Under the pieces are notes generated by a model. The model did not search any database. It had not been told where the DNA came from and saw only the letters and a program-made list of their open reading frames with translations. A stretch of 64,000 nucleotides of DNA from NCBI GenBank assembly GCA_029262415.1, contig JAJCZL010000034.1, forward strand, positions 62,001 to 126,000, given 5' to 3'. Below, piece by piece: positions 17,722 through 25,390 of the stretch. The translations under genes and the position numbers were made by a program. The first letter of the stretch is position 1. The number at the start of each line of letters is the position of its first letter. Source of the stretch: Deltaproteobacteria bacterium. GTDB lineage: Bacteria; Desulfobacterota; Binatia; UBA1149; JAJCZL01.

Positions 17722-20718
17722 ATGCAGGGAGCGGATCAACTACGCCGTATCGTATTCATAACGCTGGCCATGCTGGTCGCGAGCCTTGTTTTTGTCGCTC
17801 GAGTGGGCGCGGAGCCCGGCCAGGTGCGGACTGTCCGCAAGATCAGCGCTACCCACGGGTCGCTGCGTGCGCCGATCGAGGCGCGCGACCAATTCGGTGC
17901 GGCAGTGGCGGCGATTGGCGATCTTGACGGTGACGGGCTCGATGAGATAGCGGTCGGTGCGGTCGGAGATGACGACGGGGGATCGGGAACCGGTGCGGTT
18001 TGGATCGTTTCTCTGCACAGCGACGGTTCCGTTAAGGGGCAAAAGAAGATCAGCGCCGCGTCCGGCGGCTTCTCGGGCGCGCTCAGCGCTGCGGATCTAT
18101 TTGGGCGCTCGGTGACCGCGCTCGGTGATCTCGACAACGACGGGATCCCAGACATCGCTGTCGGTGCTTCGCAGGATGACGACGGCGGCCGCAACAACGG
18201 TGCCGTATGGGTTATGTTTCTCAACTCCGACGGGTCTGTAAAGCGACATACGAAAATCAGTGAGACCAGCGGCGGGTTCAAGGGATTGCTGGACAGCTCT
18301 GACAACTTCGGAGCCTCGGTGGCCGGACTCGGCGATATCAACGGCGACGGTACGCCGGATCTCGCTGTCGGCTCACCTTTCGACGATGACGGCGGTAACG
18401 ATCGCGGGGCTGCTTATGTCTTGTTCCTCACACCCTCCGGCACGGTTTCTGGATATCGTAAGATTGCTGACGGTGGCGGCTCATTAGACGGGCACCTGCA
18501 CAACAACGACCGATTCGGCGAGGCGCTGGCGAGCGCCGGTGACATCAATGGCGACGGCATCGGAGATCTCGTGGTCGGTGCCCCGCGCAGCGACGAGGTC
18601 GGCTCCAACAGCGGCGCGGTTTGGGTGTTGCAACTGACCGCCGACGGTTCAGTTGCTGTGCAGACTTCGATCAACGGTAGCGGCGGCAACCTTCCCGGCG
18701 TGCTCAGCAGCAACGACAGGTTCGGCTATGCGGTGGCCAAGATCGGTGACCTGGACGGCGACGGGCGATCGGAGATCGCTGTTGCAGCTAACGGCGACGC
18801 CGGCGGTGGGTTCGAACGCGGAGCCTACTATGTTCTCGGACTGAAGGACGACGGCTCGGTGCAGTGGTCGCAGAAAGTTTCGCATCAGACCGGTGGCTTT
18901 CCCGGTCTGCTCGACGACAAAGACAACTTTGGGTCGGCATTGGCCGGTTATCCAGACCTCGATGGTGACGGCAGCCCGGAAATTCTCGTCGGCGCGTTAA
19001 ATGACGACGACGGCGAGTCGGACCGCGGCGCGCTCTACGTCCTCGGCTTGGACAGAGCGGTGTGCGGCGACGGTGTTCTCGAGGGGTCCGAACAGTGCGA
19101 CGATGGCAACACCGCCGGCGCTGACTGTTGTTCGCCGGACTGCGTTTTCGAGCCCGCACGCGCTTCGTGCAGCGACGGAAATACCTGCAACGGCGCGGAA
19201 GCCTGCGATGGGATTGGCACGTGTGTTGCCGGTACTGCACTGGTTTGCGACGACGGAAATGTTTGCACCGACGATCTCTGCGACGCGCTATCAGGCTGTG
19301 TGATCAGGAACAACACCGCATCGTGCGAAGACGGGAGCTCTTGTACAGTAGGTGATACCTGTGCCGCAGGGGTTTGCACGGCAGGGGCGACTGCTGATTG
19401 TAACGACGGTAACGTTTGCACCGACGACGCCTGTAGCGAGTTGATCGGCTGTCTCAATACTCCCAACGCCGTGACCTGTGACGACGGGAACTTATGTACC
19501 GTCGGCGACACCTGCAGCGCAGGGACCTGCACCGCGGGCGAGCCGCTCGTTTGTGATGACGGCAACTTGTGTACTGACGAAACGTGTGCGCCGAGCCGGG
19601 GCTGTGTTGTCTCCGCCAATACTGTGCCGTGCGACGACTCAAACGTCTGTACCGATGGTGATGTCTGCTCGGCTGGGACGTGTGTGGGCGGCGATCCGGT
19701 TGTGTGTGACGATGCCAATGCGTGTACTGATGAGACGTGCGACCCCGTAGGCGGGTGCGCGGCGGCACCGAACGACGCTGCGTGCGATGACGGTGATCCG
19801 TGTACCGCCGAGACCGTGTGTTCCGCGGGCGCATGCACAGTTGCTGCGACCGATGTATGCGATGATGGGAACCCGTGCACCGATGATGCCTGTGACGCTT
19901 CGGCTGGTTGTACCCACAGTAACAACCAAGGCACGTGCGACGATGGAGATCTCTGTACCACCGGCGAGGTCTGCTGGGATGGCGAGTGCGGCGGGGGCTC
20001 GCGTCTGGTTTGCGATGACGGCAACCCTTGCACCGACGATTTCTGCGACATGGAGATCGGTTGCGCCGTTGCCGATAACGCAGACCCCTGCGATGACGGC
20101 AACGCGTGTACCTCCGGCGACCGGTGCACCCGGGGTGCTTGCGCAGCCGCAGGGCCGCTGCGTTGCGATGACGGCAACGTGTGTACCGACGACACGTGTG
20201 AACCCTCGGTTGGCTGCCTGGTGGTGAACAATGCCGCGCCATGTGACGACGGAAATCTCTGTACTGCCGACGACGTCTGCCGCGAAGGCGAGTGCGCACA
20301 GAGCGAACCGGTCGTATGTGACGACGGCAATGTTTGTACCGATGACTTTTGCGACCCGGCGCAGGGATGCTTCGCCGTAGCCAACACCGCACCGTGTGAC
20401 GATCGAGACCTTTGCACCTTCGCCGACCGCTGTGCCGATGGCGAATGCACCGCCGGTATCGCGGCCGACTGCGACGACGGAAACGTTTGCACCGAAGACG
20501 CATGTAACTTCGCGATTGGCTGTATCTACGAGGTCAACGTGCAGGACTGTGACGACGATGATTCGTGCACGCTCGCCGACCGCTGTCTGGAGGGGGCGTG
20601 CGTAGGCGGCGACCGCAATTATTGCGACGAACTTGCGGCCCACGCCGGCGATCTAGATTTCGGCAACGTGATGGCCGATGTGCAGGGCCTGGCAGTCGTT
20701 TTTCCGGAGCCCGAGTGA
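17722..20718 (+). CDS. secreted FG-GAP propeller protein with tandem Cys-rich CDDGNxCTDD repeats
   Basis: Exported protein of 998 residues. The signal segment VFITLAMLVASLVFVARVGA is followed by six FG-GAP repeats to about residue 440 (FGAAV, FGRSV, FGASV, FGEAL, FGYAV, FGSAL), each with a DxDGDG-type calcium loop such as GDLDGDG, as in integrin-like beta-propellers. A myxococcal-type Cys motif, CGDGVLEGSEQCDDGN, then leads into about 19 four-cysteine units of 25-26 residues. A short acidic tail ends the protein, with no obvious cell-wall or sorting signal. It is probably an extracellular or surface adhesion/binding protein; the ligand is unknown. Repeat number may vary between strains. Confidence 0.9.
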   Translation: MQGADQLRRIVFITLAMLVASLVFVARVGAEPGQVRTVRKISATHGSLRAPIEARDQFGAAVAAIGDLDGDGLDEIAVGAVGDDDGGSGTGAVWIVSLHSDGSVKGQKKISAASGGFSGALSAADLFGRSVTALGDLDNDGIPDIAVGASQDDDGGRNNGAVWVMFLNSDGSVKRHTKISETSGGFKGLLDSSDNFGASVAGLGDINGDGTPDLAVGSPFDDDGGNDRGAAYVLFLTPSGTVSGYRKIADGGGSLDGHLHNNDRFGEALASAGDINGDGIGDLVVGAPRSDEVGSNSGAVWVLQLTADGSVAVQTSINGSGGNLPGVLSSNDRFGYAVAKIGDLDGDGRSEIAVAANGDAGGGFERGAYYVLGLKDDGSVQWSQKVSHQTGGFPGLLDDKDNFGSALAGYPDLDGDGSPEILVGALNDDDGESDRGALYVLGLDRAVCGDGVLEGSEQCDDGNTAGADCCSPDCVFEPARASCSDGNTCNGAEACDGIGTCVAGTALVCDDGNVCTDDLCDALSGCVIRNNTASCEDGSSCTVGDTCAAGVCTAGATADCNDGNVCTDDACSELIGCLNTPNAVTCDDGNLCTVGDTCSAGTCTAGEPLVCDDGNLCTDETCAPSRGCVVSANTVPCDDSNVCTDGDVCSAGTCVGGDPVVCDDANACTDETCDPVGGCAAAPNDAACDDGDPCTAETVCSAGACTVAATDVCDDGNPCTDDACDASAGCTHSNNQGTCDDGDLCTTGEVCWDGECGGGSRLVCDDGNPCTDDFCDMEIGCAVADNADPCDDGNACTSGDRCTRGACAAAGPLRCDDGNVCTDDTCEPSVGCLVVNNAAPCDDGNLCTADDVCREGECAQSEPVVCDDGNVCTDDFCDPAQGCFAVANTAPCDDRDLCTFADRCADGECTAGIAADCDDGNVCTEDACNFAIGCIYEVNVQDCDDDDSCTLADRCLEGACVGGDRNYCDELAAHAGDLDFGNVMADVQGLAVVFPEPE
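19168..20625 (+). repeat. coding tandem repeat, about 19 units of 75-78 bp
   Basis: The C-terminal half of the FG-GAP protein is an alternating array of two related four-Cys units. One has the form CDDGNVCTDDxCxxxxGC and the other CDDGNLCTxxDxCxxGxC, together about 51 residues or 153 bp. The DNA words TGCGATGACGGCAAC and GTGTACCGACGA recur with synonymous changes, so the array is old enough to have diverged at the DNA level but is strongly held at the protein level. Confidence 0.9.
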
Positions 20719-20756
20719 GCACGTTGCCGTCGCCGGCCTGACCAAAACTCAGCCCA

Positions 20757-20782
20757 AAAAACCCGCGGAATAGGCGGTGGCC
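20757..20782 (-). terminator. candidate Rho-independent terminator of the 56-residue protein gene
   Basis: On the minus strand, directly after the stop codon of the small gene, CCACCGC is followed by a short spacer, GCGGG and a run of six T. The stem is short and has one bulge, so this is a weak but well-placed candidate between two convergent genes. Confidence 0.4.
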
Positions 20783-20783
20783 G

Positions 20784-20954
20784 TCAGTCTGCGATTGCCA
20801 CCGGCAGTGGCACTCTGATGAAGCTCTTCACGTCTACGATTCTTACGTCGACGACGCCCTCCGCGTCGGCCGATTCGATGCCCTGTCCGCAACGCACGGC
20901 GAGCAGGGCGGCGATGATCGTCAAAATCACTTTGGTGTAGCGGTCGGTCGGCAT
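20784..20954 (-). CDS. small exported or membrane-anchored protein, 56 residues
   Basis: Short gene on the minus strand, starting MPTDRYTKVILTIIAALLAV and ending LPVAIAD. GGAGGG lies five bases before the ATG, an excellent ribosome-binding site, and a possible terminator follows. One hydrophobic helix (residues 8-20) is followed by DAEGVVDVRIVDVKSF. Proteins with the pattern DRxTKxxLTxIAxxL, then VDVRIV and LPV, are common as uncharacterised small proteins in several bacterial phyla; this is recognition from memory, not a search. It could be an anchored periplasmic peptide. Function unknown. Confidence 0.65.
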   Translation of the reverse strand: MPTDRYTKVILTIIAALLAVRCGQGIESADAEGVVDVRIVDVKSFIRVPLPVAIAD

Positions 20955-21057
20955 GGCATCCCTCCGGCCCCGGAGGCCACCAGGTCATCACAGCGCAGCG
21001 TGCGCGGCAAGCTCTAGGTAGCCTCGCGGATTTCGTCTGCGTGGAGGTACTCGAAAA

Positions 21058-21411
21058 ATGTCTCGACTGGTGGTGCTGGAACTACGTACTCAGCCCTCAT
21101 CCTCAACTGTGAGGTCGACCTCTAGAATCGCGATCAGGTCGTCGTACCGGCGCATGTATTGGTATCAACAGCACGTACAGTTTTTGTATTGGCTCACCGG
21201 GGGCTTGGCGCGGCCCGTCTATAGAAGTTGGCTGCTCGCCCGCGAGCGTGAGCATCTGATCAACATCCGGTTCGGCGCGCTTGACTATCGCACGGCATGG
21301 TCGCGCTGCTCCGATTGGCTTGCGGATGTTGAGTTCTCCGTGTTCATGGAAAGAATCTTTGCCGGTCAGACTGACGAGGCTCTAGACTCGGCGCGTAGGC
21401 TCGCCGCCTGA
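21058..21411 (+). CDS. hypothetical protein, weakly supported
   Basis: Open frame of 117 codons. The first 30 residues are Ser/Arg-rich and look non-coding. The part from ATG 21151 (MYWYQQHVQFLYWLTGG) to the end is more protein-like, with aromatic and charged helices (SWLLAREREHLINIRFG, DWLADVEFSVFMERIF). I recognise no family. If real, the start is more likely 21151. It sits at the edge of the accessory pocket. Confidence 0.35.
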   Translation: MSRLVVLELRTQPSSSTVRSTSRIAIRSSYRRMYWYQQHVQFLYWLTGGLARPVYRSWLLAREREHLINIRFGALDYRTAWSRCSDWLADVEFSVFMERIFAGQTDEALDSARRLAA

Positions 21412-21777
21412 TTTTCCCGCCCCCTCATCTGGGGCGAAGTCCAAAATTAGAAACAGGGTACGTGTACCACAGCTGCTCGTTAGGGGGATCGGAAACTCGT
21501 TTTCGTTGTTCTCAATGACTTTGTTTTCGACTATAAGCGTAGTCTGAGCGGGTCGGATGTCTGCACAACGGGCGCGTCGGGAGGTGGTGCTTGCTTATCG
21601 GCGTTGGCGTCGATCATGCGATACGCGAGGCGCACGCAGGTTTCCGAAAACGAACCGAGGAATTTACGAGGCGAAGAGTTTGCGACATGACGCGTGAGTC
21701 GGCGGATAGAGGGGTTATCAGTGATTCTGCGCGGCCTTACGCGAAGGCGTCCGACGAGAATACTTCGAAATGAGGTG
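21412..21777. other. intergenic accessory DNA, no convincing gene
   Basis: About 370 bases between a doubtful ORF and the repeat-flanked cassette. A 6-bp GC hairpin (CGCCCC/GGGGCG at 21418-21436) has no T-tract. An open frame of 60 codons at 21591-21773 has no ribosome-binding site and an unlikely composition. The 7-mer GGTTATC near 21713 is inverted relative to GATAACC inside the first direct repeat, about 70 bases away. Confidence 0.4.
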
Positions 21778-21819
21778 GTGTCCGATAACCAGCCTTACGT
21801 CGCCCTCTGCGTCGCGATA
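21778..21819 (+). repeat. left direct repeat flanking the AT-rich cassette
   Basis: Begins GTGTCCGATAACCAG and ends CCCTCTGCGTCGCGATA. The copy at 22644-22686 shares the first 11 bases exactly and GCCCTCTGCGTCGC near the end, with a diverged middle. The two copies bound the only markedly AT-rich segment of the window, consistent with a recombination or insertion boundary. It does not match a consensus integron attC site clearly. Confidence 0.6.
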
Positions 21820-21834
21820 CGCATATAAGCGTAT
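21817..21834. repeat. inverted repeat ahead of the cassette gene
   Basis: ATACGC, six-base AT loop, GCGTAT forms a perfect six-base stem. It lies 20-40 bases upstream of the cassette start codon, within the leader, so it could be part of a promoter, operator or recombination site. Evidence is structural only. Confidence 0.4.
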
Positions 21835-21856
21835 TCATAAAAACTCGGAGGTGGCA

Positions 21857-22619
21857 ATGAAGAAAATATTGCATTTTGCGTAGCTCTGCTGACAGGATTT
21901 ATACTCACAATTACTCTTGCTCATTCTGCAGAGGCGCAGTGTGAATGGATATGCGACGCAAATGGACAGCCTGTTCTTCTTCCCATTGAATGTCGTAATC
22001 AAACCATCTCTCACCGCACTGTCGACCAGACGAAAACTAACATCCCAGACATAACGACGTCGACTGAGCGAATGCAACATATTTTTGCGAATGCTGATGA
22101 CGGAAAAACAATAAACAATACAAGAACGGTCAGAGGATCCGCTATTATTCTAGAAAGATGGTGTGACGCAAACAACCGTATACACACGAAAACAACATTA
22201 CTGCTTGCCAAAAAAACTGTATTAAATTACTGTCAAACCATAAGCGAACAAAACATTGCAATGTCGAACTCATGTTTAAAATCACCGATTCGCCTGCAGG
22301 GAGGGGCACGGTCATTCATGAAGACCTCAAGAGGAGAGACATACGACGATTTGGCAACGTCATAACCATTCAATCCAAGCAGTTTGGAGAAATTATTATT
22401 GATGGTATTGGTGCTGTGCTAGATCAAGCGACACGAACGTTCAGCCGAGTTGCAGGTGACAAATTTTGTTTCATTGATATTGCACGAACTTTCATTCTTG
22501 AACCCCACTCGAATTCACTGCCGGCGTTCTTTCCAGAAGACACAAATTGGAATTCTGAATGGATTACCAATAAAAATACGTTTTCCCACGCGTATTTCTG
22601 CGCCAAAATACTGGGATAA
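21857..22619 (+). pseudogene. AT-rich gene for a secreted protein, apparently broken by two frameshifts
   Basis: ATG 21857 follows GGAGG at a five-base spacing. After eight codons the frame stops, but reading one base over from 21880 gives VALLTGFILTITLAHSAEAQ and continues to a TAA at 22363. A third frame, open from at least 22170, ends at 22619 with FCAKILG. Adding one T in the TTTT run near 21877 joins MKKILHF to the signal peptide. A second one-base change between about 22180 and 22260, for example at the A6 run near 22211, joins the rest into a protein of roughly 250 residues with paired cysteines (CEWICD, WCDANN, NYC). I know no homologue. The codon choice (AAA, ATT, ACA, AGA) is unlike all neighbours, which indicates transfer. 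Real decay and indel errors in the assembly cannot be told apart here. Confidence 0.55.
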
Positions 22620-22643
22620 CATTGTCGAAAGATATCGTGAACC

Positions 22644-22686
22644 GTGTCCGATAAGCAGTTTTTCGCCTGCCCTCTGCGTCGCAATA
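22644..22686 (+). repeat. right direct repeat flanking the AT-rich cassette
   Basis: Begins GTGTCCGATAAGCAG and ends CCCTCTGCGTCGCAATA, 24 bases after the last cassette codon. It repeats the sequence at 21778 in the same orientation, and GC content returns to the window norm within about 40 bases. Confidence 0.6.
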
Positions 22687-22722
22687 AATTTGCAAATGCG
22701 CTCTAGCGCTTGATACCACACA

Positions 22723-23526
22723 CTATTTCGGGTCGGAGAACTCCGGCGCGCGCTTCTGCATGTTCGCCGCGATCGATTCGAGCTGGTTGGGTGAGCCGAG
22801 TAACCTGCCCTGCAACGCCGCTTCTAACTTCAAGCCGCCTTTGGGCTCGAGGATTCGCGATTGATCAAGCAGGTTCTTGCCCGCGCGGATCGCGTCGGGC
22901 GACTTACCCGCAATCAGGTGGGCCATTTCCAGCGCCGCGTGTTTGGGGTCGTCGGCTGCGTGTGAGCACACGCCGAGTTCGACCGCTTCTGTTCCCGAGA
23001 AAATCCGCCCGGTGAAGGTGAGTTCTTTGGCGACGTCGTCGCGGACCAGGCGGCGCAGGGTTTGTGTGCCGCTCATGTCGGGGATCAGGCCCCACTTGAT
23101 CTCCATGACCGAGAGCCGTGCGTCGGGTTTGACGAAACGGATATCGGTGCCCAGCGCGATCTGCAGTCCGCCGCCGTAGCAGTGGCCATGAACGGCGGCG
23201 ATCACGGGTACCGGAACTTCCGTCCACACCCAGGCAGGTGACTGTGCGGTGTTGGCAATCGCGCCGTTGTCGCGGGCGAACAGCCCGGCGCCGGTCTCGC
23301 TGCCGTCTCCCATGGCCATGAAGCTGGCGAAGTCGAGGCCGGCGCAAAACGACGGCCCGGCGCCGCTCAGAACCACGGCGCGGACGGCTTTGTTGTCGGC
23401 GAGGTCTTTGCCGACGGCGGTCAGTGCCTTGAACATCGCGCCGTCAAGGGCGTTGTGCTTGTCCGGGCGGTTCATACACACATCAGCCACACCGCCGTCA
23501 ATGTTGATAGTTACGCGATCAGGCAT
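22723..23526 (-). CDS. enoyl-CoA hydratase/isomerase (crotonase) family protein
   Basis: Crotonase-fold protein of 267 residues, normal length. The oxyanion-hole signature VLSGAGPSFCAGLDFASF is near residues 52-69 and AAVHGHCYGGGLQIALGTD near 115-133. At the two usual acid/base positions the sequence reads MEIKWGLIPDMSGTQTL. The first glutamate of enoyl-CoA hydratase 1 is not conserved and an Asp occupies the second region, as in many dienoyl-CoA isomerase-like members. The product is therefore a CoA-ester hydratase or isomerase of unknown substrate. A strong RBS, GGAGG, lies just after the hairpin at 23542-23596. Confidence 0.87.
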   Translation of the reverse strand: MPDRVTINIDGGVADVCMNRPDKHNALDGAMFKALTAVGKDLADNKAVRAVVLSGAGPSFCAGLDFASFMAMGDGSETGAGLFARDNGAIANTAQSPAWVWTEVPVPVIAAVHGHCYGGGLQIALGTDIRFVKPDARLSVMEIKWGLIPDMSGTQTLRRLVRDDVAKELTFTGRIFSGTEAVELGVCSHAADDPKHAALEMAHLIAGKSPDAIRAGKNLLDQSRILEPKGGLKLEAALQGRLLGSPNQLESIAANMQKRAPEFSDPK

Positions 23527-23541
23527 TTTAAAACCTCCACG

Positions 23542-23596
23542 AAAAAGGGGTCGAATACGCTTCCCCGGACTGTTGGTAGAAGCTATCGACCCCTTT
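23542..23596 (-). terminator. strong hairpin with U-tract between decarboxylase and crotonase genes
   Basis: A perfect 11-base inverted repeat (AAAGGGGTCGA / TCGACCCCTTT) encloses a second short stem (GCTTC / GAAGC). On the minus strand the outer stem is followed by five U and then, within about 15 bases, the GGAGG of the crotonase gene. It has the form of an intrinsic terminator for the decarboxylase gene. Because it stands in the crotonase leader it could also act as an attenuator. Confidence 0.7.
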
Positions 23597-23616
23597 GGTA
23601 CGGCTACTGCGGCCGT

Positions 23617-24996
23617 TCAACCAGTTTTACGTTCCGAGGCACTTTCATCCGACTCGACGACGTCATCCCAAATTTGCGTTCGTAAAACGTCGTCGACCGT
23701 TTCGGCACGGCGTACCAGCTTGAGCGTGCCCTCCTGGTCTATCGCATAAACGGCGCTGCGCGGGCGCGTGAACTGGTTGGAACGTGCGATCGAGTACGCG
23801 CCGATGTCCATGATGACGAACGGCGAGCCTTCTTTGGGTTCCGGCACTTCCTTCTCGAAATAGAGCACGTCTTGGGTCGCCAGAGTCGGCCCGGCGATGT
23901 TGTACTCGGTCACCGTCGCGTCGGGGCGCGTACCCGGTACGACTAAGCGCCATTCTGAGAAGAACAGGTTCTCGGGGATGTCGTTGATCGAGATATCGGT
24001 GAACAGCCAGTTGTTTTTGAGAATCTCGATGCGTCCGACGATCAACGTTGCGCTCGAGACTATGCAGCGACCGGGCTCGAGCGACAGCTGCGGCTTGAGT
24101 CCGGTGGTTCGGCAAAGCTGATTGAAATGGTTGCCGATGGCTTGGCCGAACTCGTCGATCGACTTTACGTCGGCTTCCAGACGTCCGAACCGCTCAAGAA
24201 TCTTAGCCAGACGAATCCGGCGCGACAACCGCATGTTGCGCATGCTTTGGGCCGGATAGCCGCCGCCGAGGTTGATCTCGGCAATTTCGACGTTGTGTTT
24301 CTTGAAGTCCGCTATCAACTCGAAGATCCTGTCGAGCGTGGTCAAGTAACGGCTCGGCGTAAACACCTGCGAGCCGATATGGGTCATTATGCAGGTCAAC
24401 GTCAGGTTGGGCAGGCCGTTGATCGCGACGCCCATCGTCAGAGCCTGATCGATCGGGTATCCGAACTTCTTCTTGTAGGTTGAGATGACCTTGTCGTAGT
24501 AGGGTTTGGCCAGCGACGGATCGATGCGCATCCCGACGTTGACTTTCTTGCCGAGGCGGCCGGCGATCTCGTTGATCATACGGGCTTCGGTCATCGACTC
24601 GATGTCGATCATGTGGATACCCATGGTCAGGGCTTCTTCGATCTCGGCTTCGGTTTTGCGCGGGCCGTCGAAGACGATGTTCTCAGGCTTCATTCCGGCA
24701 CGCCGCGCGAGCTCGAGGTCGAGCGCGCCGGAAACTTCTGCGCCGCAGCCTTCTTTACGCATTGTGGAGATCACCACGCTCTCGAAGTTCGACTTAACCG
24801 AGTAGTAACACTTCAACCCCTCGACCATGGAGAAGGCCTCGCGGAAGCGCCGGTAGTTGTCGACGAGCTGTCCGACCGACACCAGATAGAACGGGGTTGG
24901 GTGCGTGTCGGAGAGTTCGGCGAGGTCGTGGCCGTCGAAGGTAGCTTTTCCTGCGCTATCCCACTCAAAATGTTGGTTCTTGTCGTTGCTGGACAT
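23617..24996 (-). CDS. type III PLP-dependent decarboxylase homologue (DapDC/ODC fold), atypical active site
   Basis: Alanine-racemase-fold enzyme of 459 residues, related to diaminopimelate, ornithine and carboxynorspermidine decarboxylases. The PLP lysine is in YYSVKSN (about residue 68), MTHIGSQVF provides the conserved HxGS, NLGGGYP the glycine loop, and EPGRCIV the phosphate-binding EPGR. In the canonical enzymes a CESxD motif contributes the catalytic cysteine; here the equivalent reads GPTLATQDVL, so Cys and Glu are replaced and only Asp is kept. GAYSIARSNQFTRPRS is conserved. It may have a different reaction, or take the cysteine from elsewhere. I would not call it lysA without a search. 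Confidence 0.8.
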   Translation of the reverse strand: MSSNDKNQHFEWDSAGKATFDGHDLAELSDTHPTPFYLVSVGQLVDNYRRFREAFSMVEGLKCYYSVKSNFESVVISTMRKEGCGAEVSGALDLELARRAGMKPENIVFDGPRKTEAEIEEALTMGIHMIDIESMTEARMINEIAGRLGKKVNVGMRIDPSLAKPYYDKVISTYKKKFGYPIDQALTMGVAINGLPNLTLTCIMTHIGSQVFTPSRYLTTLDRIFELIADFKKHNVEIAEINLGGGYPAQSMRNMRLSRRIRLAKILERFGRLEADVKSIDEFGQAIGNHFNQLCRTTGLKPQLSLEPGRCIVSSATLIVGRIEILKNNWLFTDISINDIPENLFFSEWRLVVPGTRPDATVTEYNIAGPTLATQDVLYFEKEVPEPKEGSPFVIMDIGAYSIARSNQFTRPRSAVYAIDQEGTLKLVRRAETVDDVLRTQIWDDVVESDESASERKTG

Positions 24997-25390
24997 CTTC
25001 GGTCAGGCCTCCAAGAGATCGATGCGTAAACTAGTTCGGCCGCGCAATGACGAGTCTCCCGGTGCTGTTTGCGACCCCCGCGGCTCTGGGTGGCCGGACA
25101 TGGGGGTGGCTCTAGCGGCTCGATTCGGGAGTGTCGCGCTTGCAGCGAGTCGAGCGTCAGAGTGTAAAAGGGTTTCGCAGGGGAAACAATGCCGAATCGC
25201 GCGTTTCGATAACCATTTTGTGGGTTTGCGCTCCCGATTGGGTGGGCGTCCAGACGCGTTGCGCGCCGGCCATGCGGCTGCGTTGAGCTTTGCGCTGCAT
25301 TGAGCTCTGCAATCTACGGCCTTGGGCGCTCGCGCCGGTTGCCGCGCGGCGGCCCTGCCTTCTACACGCGGCATCGGCTACAAGGCCACG
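24997..25390. other. divergent intergenic region
   Basis: About 395 bases separate the divergent decarboxylase and acyltransferase genes. Short frames exist on both strands but lack ribosome-binding sites and look non-coding. No strong inverted repeat or T-tract was noticed. It should hold both promoters, though I could not identify convincing -35/-10 pairs. Confidence 0.4.

Noticed and set aside
19035-20492. 485-codon antisense frame across the Cys-repeat region
   Set aside because: It arises from the biased composition of the CDDGN repeats: its translation is a low-complexity SSVQTLPSSQ-type repeat with the same period as the sense protein and no start signal.
19168-20625. regular DNA periodicity that could resemble a CRISPR array
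   Set aside because: The period is 75-78 bp inside an intact coding frame and units differ by synonymous changes; there are no unique spacers between identical repeats.
21591-21773. 60-codon frame in the accessory pocket
   Set aside because: It lacks a ribosome-binding site, its composition is not protein-like, and it ends at the direct repeat.
21778-22686. integron attC sites around the AT-rich cassette
   Set aside because: The flanking repeats do not show the paired RYYYAAC and GTTRRRY core sites in attC order, so the integron idea is kept only as something to test.
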